Of a stretch of DNA of 16,746 bases, positions 6,882 through 14,304 are shown in pieces. Source of the DNA: G001797105 sp964528155 (GTDB lineage: Bacteria > Chloroflexota > Anaerolineae > Anaerolineales > E44-bin32). Made by a program: the position numbers and the translations under genes. The DNA lies in assembly GCA_964528155.1 (NCBI GenBank), contig CAZGRL010000079.1:1-16746 (forward strand). The letters are read 5' to 3'. How positions within the stretch are numbered: position 1 is the stretch's first letter; every line of letters starts with the position of its first letter. A model generated the notes under the pieces. The model was not told the DNA's origin. It made no database searches and saw only the letters and a program-made list of their open reading frames with translations.

Positions 6882-7500
6882 GCCCAGCCGATTGCGATGC
6901 CAGAGCGCTGCTACCGGTAGGGGCCCTCGGCAACGGAAAGTCAGATGACTGCGACAATCTCGGACCCGTCCATCGACTCTCAATTGAGGAGGCGACCGAA
7001 GCCTTCTTCGACAAGTTCCGTTCGACTTCGGCGAGCGGCACCACCTCCCCACCCGCCCACTGAGCCAGAGGCCCATACTCCGCCTTAGGGTCGACCACGA
7101 TCACCGCGTGGTTGTGCGCCAGCCAGGTCAGAGCGAGCGTTTTGAGCGTTACGCTTTTGCCGGACCGCGGGCTCCCGATCAAGGCCTCCGAGGCGCCGGG
7201 CGCGTTTCCCCCGCGCAGCCGGTCCAGTATAAGAGGGGCCTCCGGAGCGAATGCACCGTGCTGGGGTCGGAGGAACGCGTGCAGATATCCAACCGGCTCG
7301 AAGTACGTCGCCCCCGTCGGTGGGCAGAGAGCGGCGAAGTTGTCCGGCGTCAGCTTCCGATCCGGGAACCGGTCGCGACGCTGCCCTAGCGGCGCGGCCG
7401 AACGAAAGGCGAACTCCAGCTGCCAGCGGGCACATTCGACAGAAACCGGCCAAGGCTTTCCGGAAAACAGGATGCGCCTTAGCCGCTTTTGCGAATCTGG
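6865..7500 (-). pseudogene. Truncated VirB4/TraC-like conjugation ATPase remnant
   Basis: One reverse-strand frame is open from 7500 down to 6865 but has no ATG or GTG start. Only a TTG at 7182 exists, inside the conserved part. It reads, in order: 'RLRRILFSGKPWPVSVE', 'TPDNFAALCPPTGATYFEP', 'GYLHAFLRPQHGAFAPEAP', the Walker A segment 'IGSPRSGKSVTLKTLAL', then 'HAVIVVDPKAEYGPLAQWAG' and 'GEVVPLAEVE'. This order matches the middle of VirB4/TraC/HerA-like ATPases that energise type IV secretion. The family normally has several hundred residues. Here the N-terminus is cut by a TAG at 7501-7503 and the homology fades after about 7020, so Walker B and the C-terminal half are missing. It is best read as a leftover of an integrated conjugative element. 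Confidence 0.65.
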
Positions 7501-7503
7501 CTA

Positions 7504-7818
7504 AGGGTCATGGGAATCAAAGATGGACTAGGGTTTTTTTAAACCCAAATCCCGGAACCAACGTCAGTCACCACCCGGCAATGTCTGACGACTGCAGGCG
7601 ATTTAGATCAGGCGCGGCATGAATCCGATGGCCGAAATGCGACTTGAAGCTCCCCTGTAACAGGGAGCATTTGTTCTTGCGCTGCCATTCCCCGGCCGTA
7701 GGCCGATAGTTCATTCGTATGAGATTACTTTGGGATACGCCGCCTCTGATGGAGCAAGGTTTCGATGGCGGTGCCAGAAGTTGGAAGGCCAGGGCAGCGC
7801 CGTTTCAATGCTGGCCCG
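7504..7818. other. Intergenic stretch downstream of cobU
   Basis: About 315 bp without a recognisable gene on either strand. It contains two short hairpins: gggttt/aaaccc at 7531-7546 around four T, and an imperfect gctcccctgt/acagggagc at about 7649-7668. Neither has the stem length and U-tract needed to call a terminator for the cobamide operon, whose last stop is at 7819. Confidence 0.5.
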
Positions 7819-8376
7819 CTAGCCGATTCGCCCTTTGAAGGCAAGCGGTATCCCCGCAATCATAAACAGCACATCATCAGCCGCCGCCGCCAGCCGTTGA
7901 TTGGCCCGTCCCAAGGCATCTCGGTAGCTTCGGCCCAAAGGAAATGGCGGCACCAGACCCAGGCCGACCTCGTTGGAAACCAAGATCCACCAACCAGTGC
8001 TGGCAGCACAAGCATGCAGCAGAGCGTTGACCTCCTCCGTCAAAGTCTTCTCACCCTGCTCGCGTGCCTGCCTGGAATCCGGCGCCTCGGCACCGAAGGT
8101 GTTGTTGGCCAGCAGAGTCAGGCAGTCGACCAACACAATGGAGGCGTCAGGTTCGCCTTCGATGGCACGGCCGACATACCGCGGCGCCTCGAGCGTTCGC
8201 CACTCCGCAGGCCGGTTGGTGCGATGTGCCGCAATGCGCCTTTCCATTTCGTCGTCCATGGCCTCGGCAGTGGCGATGTACAGCACCTCGCCACCGGCTT
8301 CCGCCGCCAGCTGCTCAGCAAACCGGCTTTTTCCGCTTCGCGCACCGCCCAAGATCAGCGTCAGCCGCCGACCCAT
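7819..8376 (-). CDS. cobU: Adenosylcobinamide kinase / adenosylcobinamide-phosphate guanylyltransferase
   Basis: This 185-residue cytoplasmic enzyme phosphorylates adenosylcobinamide and transfers GMP from GTP to give adenosylcobinamide-GDP, the activated substrate of CobS. The P-loop GGARSGKS (10-17) is at the N-terminus. 'AAHRTNRPAEWRTLEAP' follows, with His51 in the position expected for the guanylylated histidine, then 'LVDCLTLLANN' and the conserved 'VSNEVGLGLVP'. Length and motif order match CobU/CobP. A strong aggagg site precedes the ATG. The start overlaps the end of the upstream TIM-barrel gene by 16 bp, and it is the last gene of the operon. A CbiR product (adenosylcobinamide-phosphate) would enter directly at the guanylyltransferase step. 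Confidence 0.95.
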   Translation of the reverse strand: MGRRLTLILGGARSGKSRFAEQLAAEAGGEVLYIATAEAMDDEMERRIAAHRTNRPAEWRTLEAPRYVGRAIEGEPDASIVLVDCLTLLANNTFGAEAPDSRQAREQGEKTLTEEVNALLHACAASTGWWILVSNEVGLGLVPPFPLGRSYRDALGRANQRLAAAADDVLFMIAGIPLAFKGRIG

Positions 8377-9131
8377 CTCGCCTCCTGCCTCTGCACCACC
8401 GCCAGCGAGCTCTCGAAATCATCCTGTCCGAACACCTCAAGGGTGAGCACCCCGGCGTAGCTACTTTCCCGCAACCAGTTCAGCACCGCTTCTACCTGCT
8501 CAGGCGCTTGATGCGCCAGGGATTGATGGTCCCGTGTCCCGATACCGTGCAGATGCACCACCCTGGTGCGCGGCAAGGCTTTGTCCAAATAGGCCAAGGG
8601 GTCGTGTCCTTCCAGCCACAGGTGGCCGACATCGACACAGCGGCTTACCGGCACCCTGGCCAGCACCGGGTCAATGAAATCAAGCGGGTATTTCTCGAGA
8701 TTTTCAACTGCCAGCAGCCCGGGGTCGCCAGCCCAGCTTCCGACTAATTCCAGAGATCGAACAGCCTGTTCAACCCAGGCCTCGTAGTCGTAGGATTCCT
8801 TGCCGTCTAGATGGAGCACATAGGCCCAGGGAATGAGCGGCGCCGTGCGCTCGATTACCTTCCTGGCCTTCTCCAAGGAATGGTGCAGGCGGTTTGCCTT
8901 CCCTACCATGCGCAGGTCGAGCGGCAGGTGCACCGTGTAGCTCAAACCATGCTTAGCCCCTAGCAATGCCAGTTGCTCGATAACCGCCGGTGGCGGCAGA
9001 ATGAGCCCTCCATCACCGATCTCAAACAGCACCAACTCGATATCATCGACCCGATCCGCCAGAAATCGCACGTTCGGCAAGATGTCGTCCGGCAGGATGT
9101 AGGAAGTGGTCCCGAGACGGTACGTCGGCAT
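8361..9131 (-). CDS. cbiR: TIM-barrel AP-endonuclease-2 family protein, probable cobamide-remodelling hydrolase CbiR
   Basis: The 256-residue product is a xylose-isomerase-like TIM barrel (AP_endonuc_2 superfamily). Putative metal ligands are Glu143 in 'AVENLEKY', Asp167 and His170 in 'CVDVGHLW', His193/His195 in 'VVHLHGIGT' and Glu232 in 'TLEVF'. A barrel of this family encoded within cobamide genes is known from Akkermansia muciniphila as CbiR, which hydrolyses the phosphodiester of the nucleotide loop of incoming cobamides and yields adenosylcobinamide-phosphate. The position here, exactly between cobS and cobU and under a cobalamin riboswitch, fits that role. The start at ATG 9131 has ggag nine bases upstream and lies five bases after the cobS stop. 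The frame continues upstream without a stop, but that part is antisense-like translation of cobS. Fold assignment is firm; the CbiR name is inferred from fold plus context. Confidence 0.7.
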   Translation of the reverse strand: MPTYRLGTTSYILPDDILPNVRFLADRVDDIELVLFEIGDGGLILPPPAVIEQLALLGAKHGLSYTVHLPLDLRMVGKANRLHHSLEKARKVIERTAPLIPWAYVLHLDGKESYDYEAWVEQAVRSLELVGSWAGDPGLLAVENLEKYPLDFIDPVLARVPVSRCVDVGHLWLEGHDPLAYLDKALPRTRVVHLHGIGTRDHQSLAHQAPEQVEAVLNWLRESSYAGVLTLEVFGQDDFESSLAVVQRQEARWVGG

Positions 9132-9136
9132 TCCGA

Positions 9137-9850
9137 TTAGCTCCAGGCAAACACCAACAGGCTCGCGAGCTCGCCAATTTCGCAAGCGGCACCAAGGACA
9201 TCGCCGGTCTGGCCCCCGAGGCGCGCCCGGGCCAGCCTGCCCCACAGAAGGGTCGTCACCCCGCTCAGCACGAAGGCGGCTGCCCCGCGCCAACCGAAGG
9301 GAACAAGAAACCCGATCAACAGCGGCAGCGGCAACGCCCAGTACGTCGGTAATTCGTTGTGAAGACGGGCGCCCAGTCCGTCGAGATGTGCTGGCCGCAT
9401 TCGAGCCAACGGCAGTAGCCACCAGCGCCCCAACAGCGGCGCCAGCAACAGTGCCCGCGCATCAGCCAGCGAGGCCACAGCGGCCGTTTTCAACAGAAGC
9501 AGCACCAACAGACCGATGACGCCGAAAGCGCCGACGTGGACGTCTTTCAGGATTTCAAGCCGTCGGGACGGCGGTGCCGATGCGAACAGACCATCGCAAC
9601 AATCGGCCAGTCCATCGAGGTGCAGCCCACCACTGGCAGAGGCCCAAAGCGCCACGATCAGCCCGGCGCTCAATCCGGCAGGGTAGTGTTCCGCGACCGC
9701 CGTCCTGACCAACCACAAAAGGGCCCCGATCGACAACCCGACCCAGGGAAACCAGAGGGCCGCCCGCCCCAGTTCGCCACGCTCCAACTTCCGGTCCGGG
9801 CGCACCGGGAGCGCCGTCAAGAAGCCAAATGCCAGACGCAGTTCAGTCAC
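9137..9850 (-). CDS. cobS: Adenosylcobinamide-GDP ribazoletransferase (cobalamin synthase)
   Basis: This 237-residue polytopic membrane enzyme joins adenosylcobinamide-GDP with alpha-ribazole or its 5'-phosphate to close the nucleotide loop. The acidic metal-binding motif 'GGLHLDGLADCCDG' is at residues 74-87 and the second hallmark 'GGQTGDVLGA' at 212-221. Hydrophobic segments between them fit the family. The start is GTG 9850 and shares eight bases with the end of cobT (GTGACTGA), so translation is coupled. Length is slightly below the E. coli enzyme, within the family range. Confidence 0.95.
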   Translation of the reverse strand: MTELRLAFGFLTALPVRPDRKLERGELGRAALWFPWVGLSIGALLWLVRTAVAEHYPAGLSAGLIVALWASASGGLHLDGLADCCDGLFASAPPSRRLEILKDVHVGAFGVIGLLVLLLLKTAAVASLADARALLLAPLLGRWWLLPLARMRPAHLDGLGARLHNELPTYWALPLPLLIGFLVPFGWRGAAAFVLSGVTTLLWGRLARARLGGQTGDVLGAACEIGELASLLVFAWS

Positions 9851-10904
9851 TACGGTCGCTCACCCCAGCCTCGTGAAAGGTAGCCATCTCGGCCAAAGCG
9901 CGCGTCGCCGCATCGATCAGGTGCATGGCCAGGGCCGCACCGGTGCCTTCGCCCAATCGGAGTTCGAGATTCAACAAAGGCGACAATCCGAGCTCATCCA
10001 GGATCAGCCCATGCCCGATCTCCACCGATTGATGCGAGGCGATCATGTAGGCCTTGGCCCCCGGGTCAAGCCTGGCCGCGACCAAGGCCGCCGCACCAGT
10101 AATGAAGCCATCAACAACGACCGGGACTCCGGCCGCCGCTCCGCCCAGGATGACGCCGGCCAGGCCCGCGATTTCGAAGCCCCCAACCTTGGCCACCACA
10201 TCCAGTGGATCTTCCGGATCGGGCTCGTTGATCGCCAGGGCCTGCTTGACCGCAGCTGCTTTTCGCGCCAGACCCTCGTCATCAATCCCGGTTCCGCGCC
10301 CGACAACATCCGAAACCGGCGCTCCACACAATACCGCCGTGATGGCCGACGCTGCGGTGGTGTTGCCGATGCCCATCTCGCCGGTGCCGACCAACTCGAC
10401 GCCCTCCCTGACCAGCCCGCTCATGATCTCCAATCCGGCAGCGACGGCATCCTCTGCCTGAGCCCGGGTCATCGCCGGACCACGAGTCATGTTTGCCGTG
10501 CCATAGCCAATCTTCCGAACGATCAACTGGGGATGGGGAGGCAGATCACTGGCAACGCCCATGTCGACCACGACCACGCGTGCCCCCGCGTGGCGCGCCA
10601 GGACGTTGATCGCGGCGCCGCCGTGCAGGAAGTTGAGGACCATCTGCGGCGTGACCTCGGCCGGATAGGCACTGACGCCTTCCTGGGTGACACCGTGGTC
10701 ACCGGCCATCACGATAACTGCCTTCTCCCGGAACGACGGAAGCTCCTTTCCTGTGATCCCGGCCAGCTGAACCGACAGTCCCTCCAGCCGCCCCAGGCTA
10801 CCCGGGGGCTTGGTGAGCCGGGCCTGTCGCTGCCGGGCGGCGCCCATTGCCGCCTCATTAAGCAGTGCAATTGGAGGCGGGCTCTTCACGAGCACATTCA
10901 TCAT
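9843..10904 (-). CDS. cobT: Nicotinate-nucleotide-dimethylbenzimidazole phosphoribosyltransferase
   Basis: This 353-residue enzyme activates the lower-ligand base with nicotinate mononucleotide to make alpha-ribazole-phosphate. Motifs in order: 'LTKPPGSLGRLE' (30-41), 'MAGDHGVTQEGVSAYP' (66-81), 'GTGEMGIGNTTAASA' (173-187), 'SHQSVEIGH' (290-298) and 'LRLGEGTGAALA' (315-326), where Glu319 matches the catalytic glutamate (Glu317 in Salmonella CobT). Base choice in CobT enzymes varies and cannot be read from sequence alone. ATG 10904 overlaps the TGA of cobQ by one base (TGATG), with ggag five bases upstream. A TTG one codon earlier and an ATG one codon later are alternatives. No bluB or other dimethylbenzimidazole synthesis gene is in the window. 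Confidence 0.95.
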   Translation of the reverse strand: MMNVLVKSPPPIALLNEAAMGAARQRQARLTKPPGSLGRLEGLSVQLAGITGKELPSFREKAVIVMAGDHGVTQEGVSAYPAEVTPQMVLNFLHGGAAINVLARHAGARVVVVDMGVASDLPPHPQLIVRKIGYGTANMTRGPAMTRAQAEDAVAAGLEIMSGLVREGVELVGTGEMGIGNTTAASAITAVLCGAPVSDVVGRGTGIDDEGLARKAAAVKQALAINEPDPEDPLDVVAKVGGFEIAGLAGVILGGAAAGVPVVVDGFITGAAALVAARLDPGAKAYMIASHQSVEIGHGLILDELGLSPLLNLELRLGEGTGAALAMHLIDAATRALAEMATFHEAGVSDRSD

Positions 10905-12426
10905 CAACGCTCCTCGTTTGGCGGCGCCGGATCAGCACCGCCGATGGTTGTCTGCAGCGGCAGGCCAACGACCCTCTCCAACGCCGCCATATCGACCGAA
11001 TCCCGAAGCCAATCCGCCAGTTGGTCGAAGTCCTTGGGCCGTGTGTCATACGCGTGTACCGGGAGCGGCTCTAACCCCTTCCTGGCACGAACGGCATTCA
11101 AGTAGCCTCGCCGAAAAGCGACATGATCGAACAGACCATGCAGATAAGTGCCGAAGCATTCGACGCCTAGCGCTGCGCCGTCTAACGCATCTGCGCCTCC
11201 GCCGAATTCCCACCTAATTCGAAACGCCGGCNNNNNNNNNNGATCTCATAGCCGCGGACCAACACACCTTCCAGCCCGGGCAACAGGCACTCGGCCTCGA
11301 CCCGGACCAGGCGTTTACGGGGATCAAATACCGTTATCGCCGGCAGCAGCCCCAAGCCTTCGATGCGAGATCGCTGGGATTCGACCGCCGCTGGATCTTC
11401 GACCAGCTTCCCCAGCATCTGATAGCCGCCACAAATCCCGATCAACCATCCGCTCGCCGCATGGTGAGAACGGATGCACTCGGCGAGCCCCTGCCGCTGC
11501 AGCCACTCGAAATCGGCGACCGTGCTCTTACATCCGGGCAGGATGATCACGTCCGGGCGCCCGAAGCCGGCCAGCGTTTCGATATACCGAACACCAACAT
11601 CTGACTCGGCCGACAGCGGCTGGAAATCTGTTGCATTCGAGATATGAGGGAGGTGGATGACGCCGATGTCGAGCGCGGCATTGCGCAGGGATTCAGTGGC
11701 GGTCAGGGCGACGGCATCCTCTTCGTCTACCGGAAGGCCGAATACGTACGGTAGCACGCCGAGCACCGGCACCCCCGTTTCGGCCTCTAGGAATTTCAGC
11801 CCAGCCTCAAGCAGGTTGGCTTCGCCGCGGAACTTGTTGATCAAGTAACCCTTGACGCGCCCGCGTTCCTGCGGTGCCAACAGCCGCATGGTGCCGACGA
11901 TCGAGGCGAAAACTCCGCCTCGTTCGATATCGGCCGCCAGCAACACCGGCGCCCGCGCATAGGCCGCCATTTTCATGTTGACGATATCGCGATCGCGCAG
12001 GTTGATTTCCGCCGGGCTTCCAGCCCCTTCGAGCACGATCAAGTCGAAAGCCGATGCCAGCCGATCATAGGCTCCCGTCACCGCCTGCCAGGCAACACGC
12101 TGGTAGTCGTGATACTGTCGCACTTCCATCGCCGCCACCGGTTGCCCCAGACAGATCACCTGGGATCGGGTATCGGCATCGGGCTTGAGCAGGATCGGGT
12201 TCATGTCCACCGTCGGTTCGATCCCGGCCGCCTGCGCCTGAAATGCTTGCGCCCGGCCGATTTCGCCCCCCTCGTCCGTCACGAACGAGTTGTTCGACAT
12301 GTTCTGCGCCTTGAAAGGCGCGACCCGAATTCCAGCGCGTGCATAGAGCCGGCAGAGGGCCGCGACCAGGACGCTCTTGCCGACATGCGAGGCCGTCCCC
12401 TGGACCATGATCGCTCTAGCCGTCAT
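10904..12426 (-). CDS. cobQ: Adenosylcobyric acid synthase (glutamine-hydrolysing), interrupted by an assembly gap
   Basis: CobQ/CbiP amidates the b, d, e and g side chains of adenosylcobyrinic acid a,c-diamide. The N-terminal ATPase domain starts 'MVQGTASHVGKS' (P-loop 10-18) and continues 'PFKAQNMSNNSF'. The glutamine amidotransferase domain has Cys332 in 'GICGGYQMLG' and, after the gap, the conserved His in 'FGTYLHGLFDH'. The first part gives 395 residues ending at 'VRGYEI'. Ten N at 11232-11241 follow, then 108 residues starting 'PAFRIRWEFGGG' in another frame down to TGA 10904. The two parts total 503 residues plus the gap, close to the 506 of Salmonella CbiP, so this is one gene. The placeholder must stand for a length of 3n+2 bases to restore the frame. 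A TGAGG site lies seven bases before ATG 12426. Confidence 0.93.
11232..11241. other. Assembly gap (ten N)
   Basis: Ten consecutive N lie inside cobQ, between the conserved 'RGYEI' and the C-terminal part of the amidotransferase domain. The flanking frames differ, so the true gap is not ten bases. Confidence 0.98.
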
Positions 12427-12448
12427 GCTGTTGCCTCACCAATCAGCC

Positions 12449-13225
12449 TCATCCTGGGAGCACCAGCAGCGTGCCATGCACCGGATGATCAATAACTTGG
12501 ATCTCGATTCCGTACGCCGCCGCAAGGTCATCCGGAGTCAACACATTGCGCGGAGACCCGCTCTTCATGATCCGTCCGTCAGAAAGCAGCGCCACGCCGT
12601 CGGCATAGCGAGCCACTAGGTTGAGGTCATGCAGGGCGATCAACACAGCAAGCCGCCCTTGATGAGCAAGCTCACCAATCAGCTTGAGGATCTTGTCCTG
12701 ATGGCACAAATCCAGGTGGGCGGTCGGCGCATCGAGCAACATCACAGATTCCGCCTGCGCCAGCGCCCGCGCCACCATCACTCGTTGCCGTTCGCCGCCC
12801 GACAGTTCGCCCATCGATCGTTGTCCGAGGAGTTGGGTTTGGGCGCGCTGCAGCGCCGCCGATATCATCCGGCGATCGTCCGGCCCCTCGCGGTCGGGCC
12901 AGCCGTAATAAGGCGTACGCCCCATCGCCACCACCTGGCGCGCGGTAAACGCAGGCGGCACATGCGTGCCCTGGGGCACGACGGCGATCCGCCGGGCTCT
13001 CCGGTCGGGTTTCATGTGCGTGATCTCGTGTCCCTCGACCAGGATTTCGCCAGAACGAAGCGGCAGGATGCCGCTGGCAGCCTTGATCAACGTCGATTTG
13101 CCGACTCCGTTGGGGCCCACAATGGCAAAGACCTCCCGGGCCGAAACCGAGAACGAGATGTTCTCCAGCACCATCCGGCCGGGGTAGCCGAAGCTGGCGC
13201 CGATCAACTCCAGGGCGGGTCTCAC
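12449..13225 (-). CDS. btuD: Cobalamin/corrinoid ABC transporter ATP-binding protein, BtuD/FecE-like
   Basis: This 258-residue nucleotide-binding subunit belongs to the iron-siderophore/B12 importer class. Motifs: Walker A GPNGVGKST (37-45), 'VPQGTHVPPAFT' Q-loop region, signature 'GELSGGERQRVMVARALAQ', D-loop 'TAHLDL' and switch His in 'LIALHDLNLVAR'. The Walker B reads 'VMLLDAPT': residue 166, normally the catalytic glutamate, is alanine (codon GCG). A single base change from GAG would explain this, so error or real loss must be separated. GTG 13225 overlaps the permease stop (GTGA), with gagg seven bases upstream. TTG 13228 is an alternative. Position under a cobalamin riboswitch next to btuC and btuF indicates corrinoid import. 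Confidence 0.9.
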   Translation of the reverse strand: MRPALELIGASFGYPGRMVLENISFSVSAREVFAIVGPNGVGKSTLIKAASGILPLRSGEILVEGHEITHMKPDRRARRIAVVPQGTHVPPAFTARQVVAMGRTPYYGWPDREGPDDRRMISAALQRAQTQLLGQRSMGELSGGERQRVMVARALAQAESVMLLDAPTAHLDLCHQDKILKLIGELAHQGRLAVLIALHDLNLVARYADGVALLSDGRIMKSGSPRNVLTPDDLAAAYGIEIQVIDHPVHGTLLVLPG

Positions 13226-14304
13226 CAAAAAACCTCACGCTTCGCATGACGCAGCAGCCATAGAAAGAACGGCGCTCCGACGGCGGAGGTAACGATCCCG
13301 ACAGGTAGACCCCTCGGCGCCAGGATCATGCGGCCGACAATATCGGCCGCCAGCAGTACGGCTGCACCGCCGATCGTCGCCAGCGGCAGCATACGGCGGT
13401 AGTCAAACCCCCAAACGATCCGCACCAGGTGCGGAACGATCAGGCCAACAAAACCGATGATTCCCGAAAAGGCGACCGCCGTCGCCGCCACAAGCGATGC
13501 CGCAACGACCACCACCAGCTTGAACTTCTCCGCATCAAGCCCCAGCTGAAGCGCTTCCTCGTCGCCGAACTGGAGCACATTCAATGGCCGGCCCAGCAAG
13601 GTCAGCACTGCCAAACCGACTGCCAGGTAAGGCAGCGCGGCCAGGACCGGTCTCCAGCCGCCGAGGCCGAAACCGCCAAAAAGCCAGGATATAGCCCGAT
13701 ACAATTCACTGGTTGAAATCAGCATGAGCAGGCTGGTCACCGCCGACATGAATGTGCCTACGGCGACCCCGGCCAGCAGCAAGGTTGTCACGGGTGCCGA
13801 CCGCCCCACTCGAGCGATCGAGTACACCAGTGCCACAGTCAGAATGGCCCCGAGAAAGGCGGCCACGGGCACTGCTGCCATCCCAAGCAAGGTCGTCGGC
13901 CAGCTGACGGTCATGGCCAGCACAGCCCCGAGGCCGGCGCCGGATGCGACCCCTAGGATGTAAGGATCGGCCAGGGGGTTTCGGAATAGCCCCTGGTAGG
14001 CAGCGCCACTGCCGCCTAGCGCCATGCCCGTCAGGGCCATCAGCACGGCATGCGGAAGACGGATTTCAAAGAGGATGGTGGTGTACGTCGCCGGCCAACT
14101 GACCGCCAGATCGATCCCCGGCAGCCTGTCCAATACCATGCCAACCACGGTCAGCGGCGGGATAGTGACCGATCCGATGCCGGCGCTGAGGATCAGCATC
14201 ACCAGCAACGCTCCACCGGTCCATGCCCACGGCGAGAGACCCTTTGTCGCCGATCGACCGGGCGCAGAGGAAGCCCGCCGCTCCGGGGAAGTCGCGCGGC
14301 TCAC
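13222..14304 (-). CDS. btuC: Cobalamin/corrinoid ABC transporter permease, FecCD/BtuC family
   Basis: This 360-residue membrane protein has about ten hydrophobic segments and the FecCD hallmarks: 'EIRLPHAVLMALTGMALG', 'GAAYQGLFRNPLADPYILG', 'VASGAGLGA' and, near the C-terminus, 'FSGIIGFVGLIVPHLVR' and 'LAADIVGRMI'. It forms the translocation channel for the BtuF-bound corrinoid, paired with the ATPase downstream. The GTG start 14304 shares four bases with the stop of btuF (GTGA). The first roughly 25 residues are hydrophilic and Arg/Ser-rich. FecCD permeases also carry siderophores and haem; the B12 assignment rests on the riboswitch and the cob neighbours. Confidence 0.92.
   Translation of the reverse strand: MSRATSPERRASSAPGRSATKGLSPWAWTGGALLVMLILSAGIGSVTIPPLTVVGMVLDRLPGIDLAVSWPATYTTILFEIRLPHAVLMALTGMALGGSGAAYQGLFRNPLADPYILGVASGAGLGAVLAMTVSWPTTLLGMAAVPVAAFLGAILTVALVYSIARVGRSAPVTTLLLAGVAVGTFMSAVTSLLMLISTSELYRAISWLFGGFGLGGWRPVLAALPYLAVGLAVLTLLGRPLNVLQFGDEEALQLGLDAEKFKLVVVVAASLVAATAVAFSGIIGFVGLIVPHLVRIVWGFDYRRMLPLATIGGAAVLLAADIVGRMILAPRGLPVGIVTSAVGAPFFLWLLRHAKREVFW

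Noticed and set aside
7649..7668. Terminator downstream of cobU
   Set aside because: The stem is imperfect and there is no T-tract on the reverse strand, so it does not meet the criteria for an intrinsic terminator.
7765..8460. 231-codon + strand frame opposite cobU
   Set aside because: Antisense to a gene with intact P-loop and family motifs. The product has no recognisable domain.
9132..9422. In-frame N-terminal extension of the CbiR-like gene
   Set aside because: The frame stays open upstream of ATG 9131 but overlaps the well-supported cobS on the same strand and has no family similarity. The Shine-Dalgarno site supports 9131.
10904..11101. Separate small gene of 65 codons
   Set aside because: Extended upstream in frame it reads 'FGTYLHGLFDH', the C-terminal amidotransferase part of CobQ. 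It is separated from the rest only by the N run.
9873..11105. 410-codon open frame on the + strand
   Set aside because: It lies antisense to cobT and the end of cobQ. Its translation is rich in Arg, Gln, His and Asp without any recognisable motif, which is typical of shadow frames in GC-rich genes.
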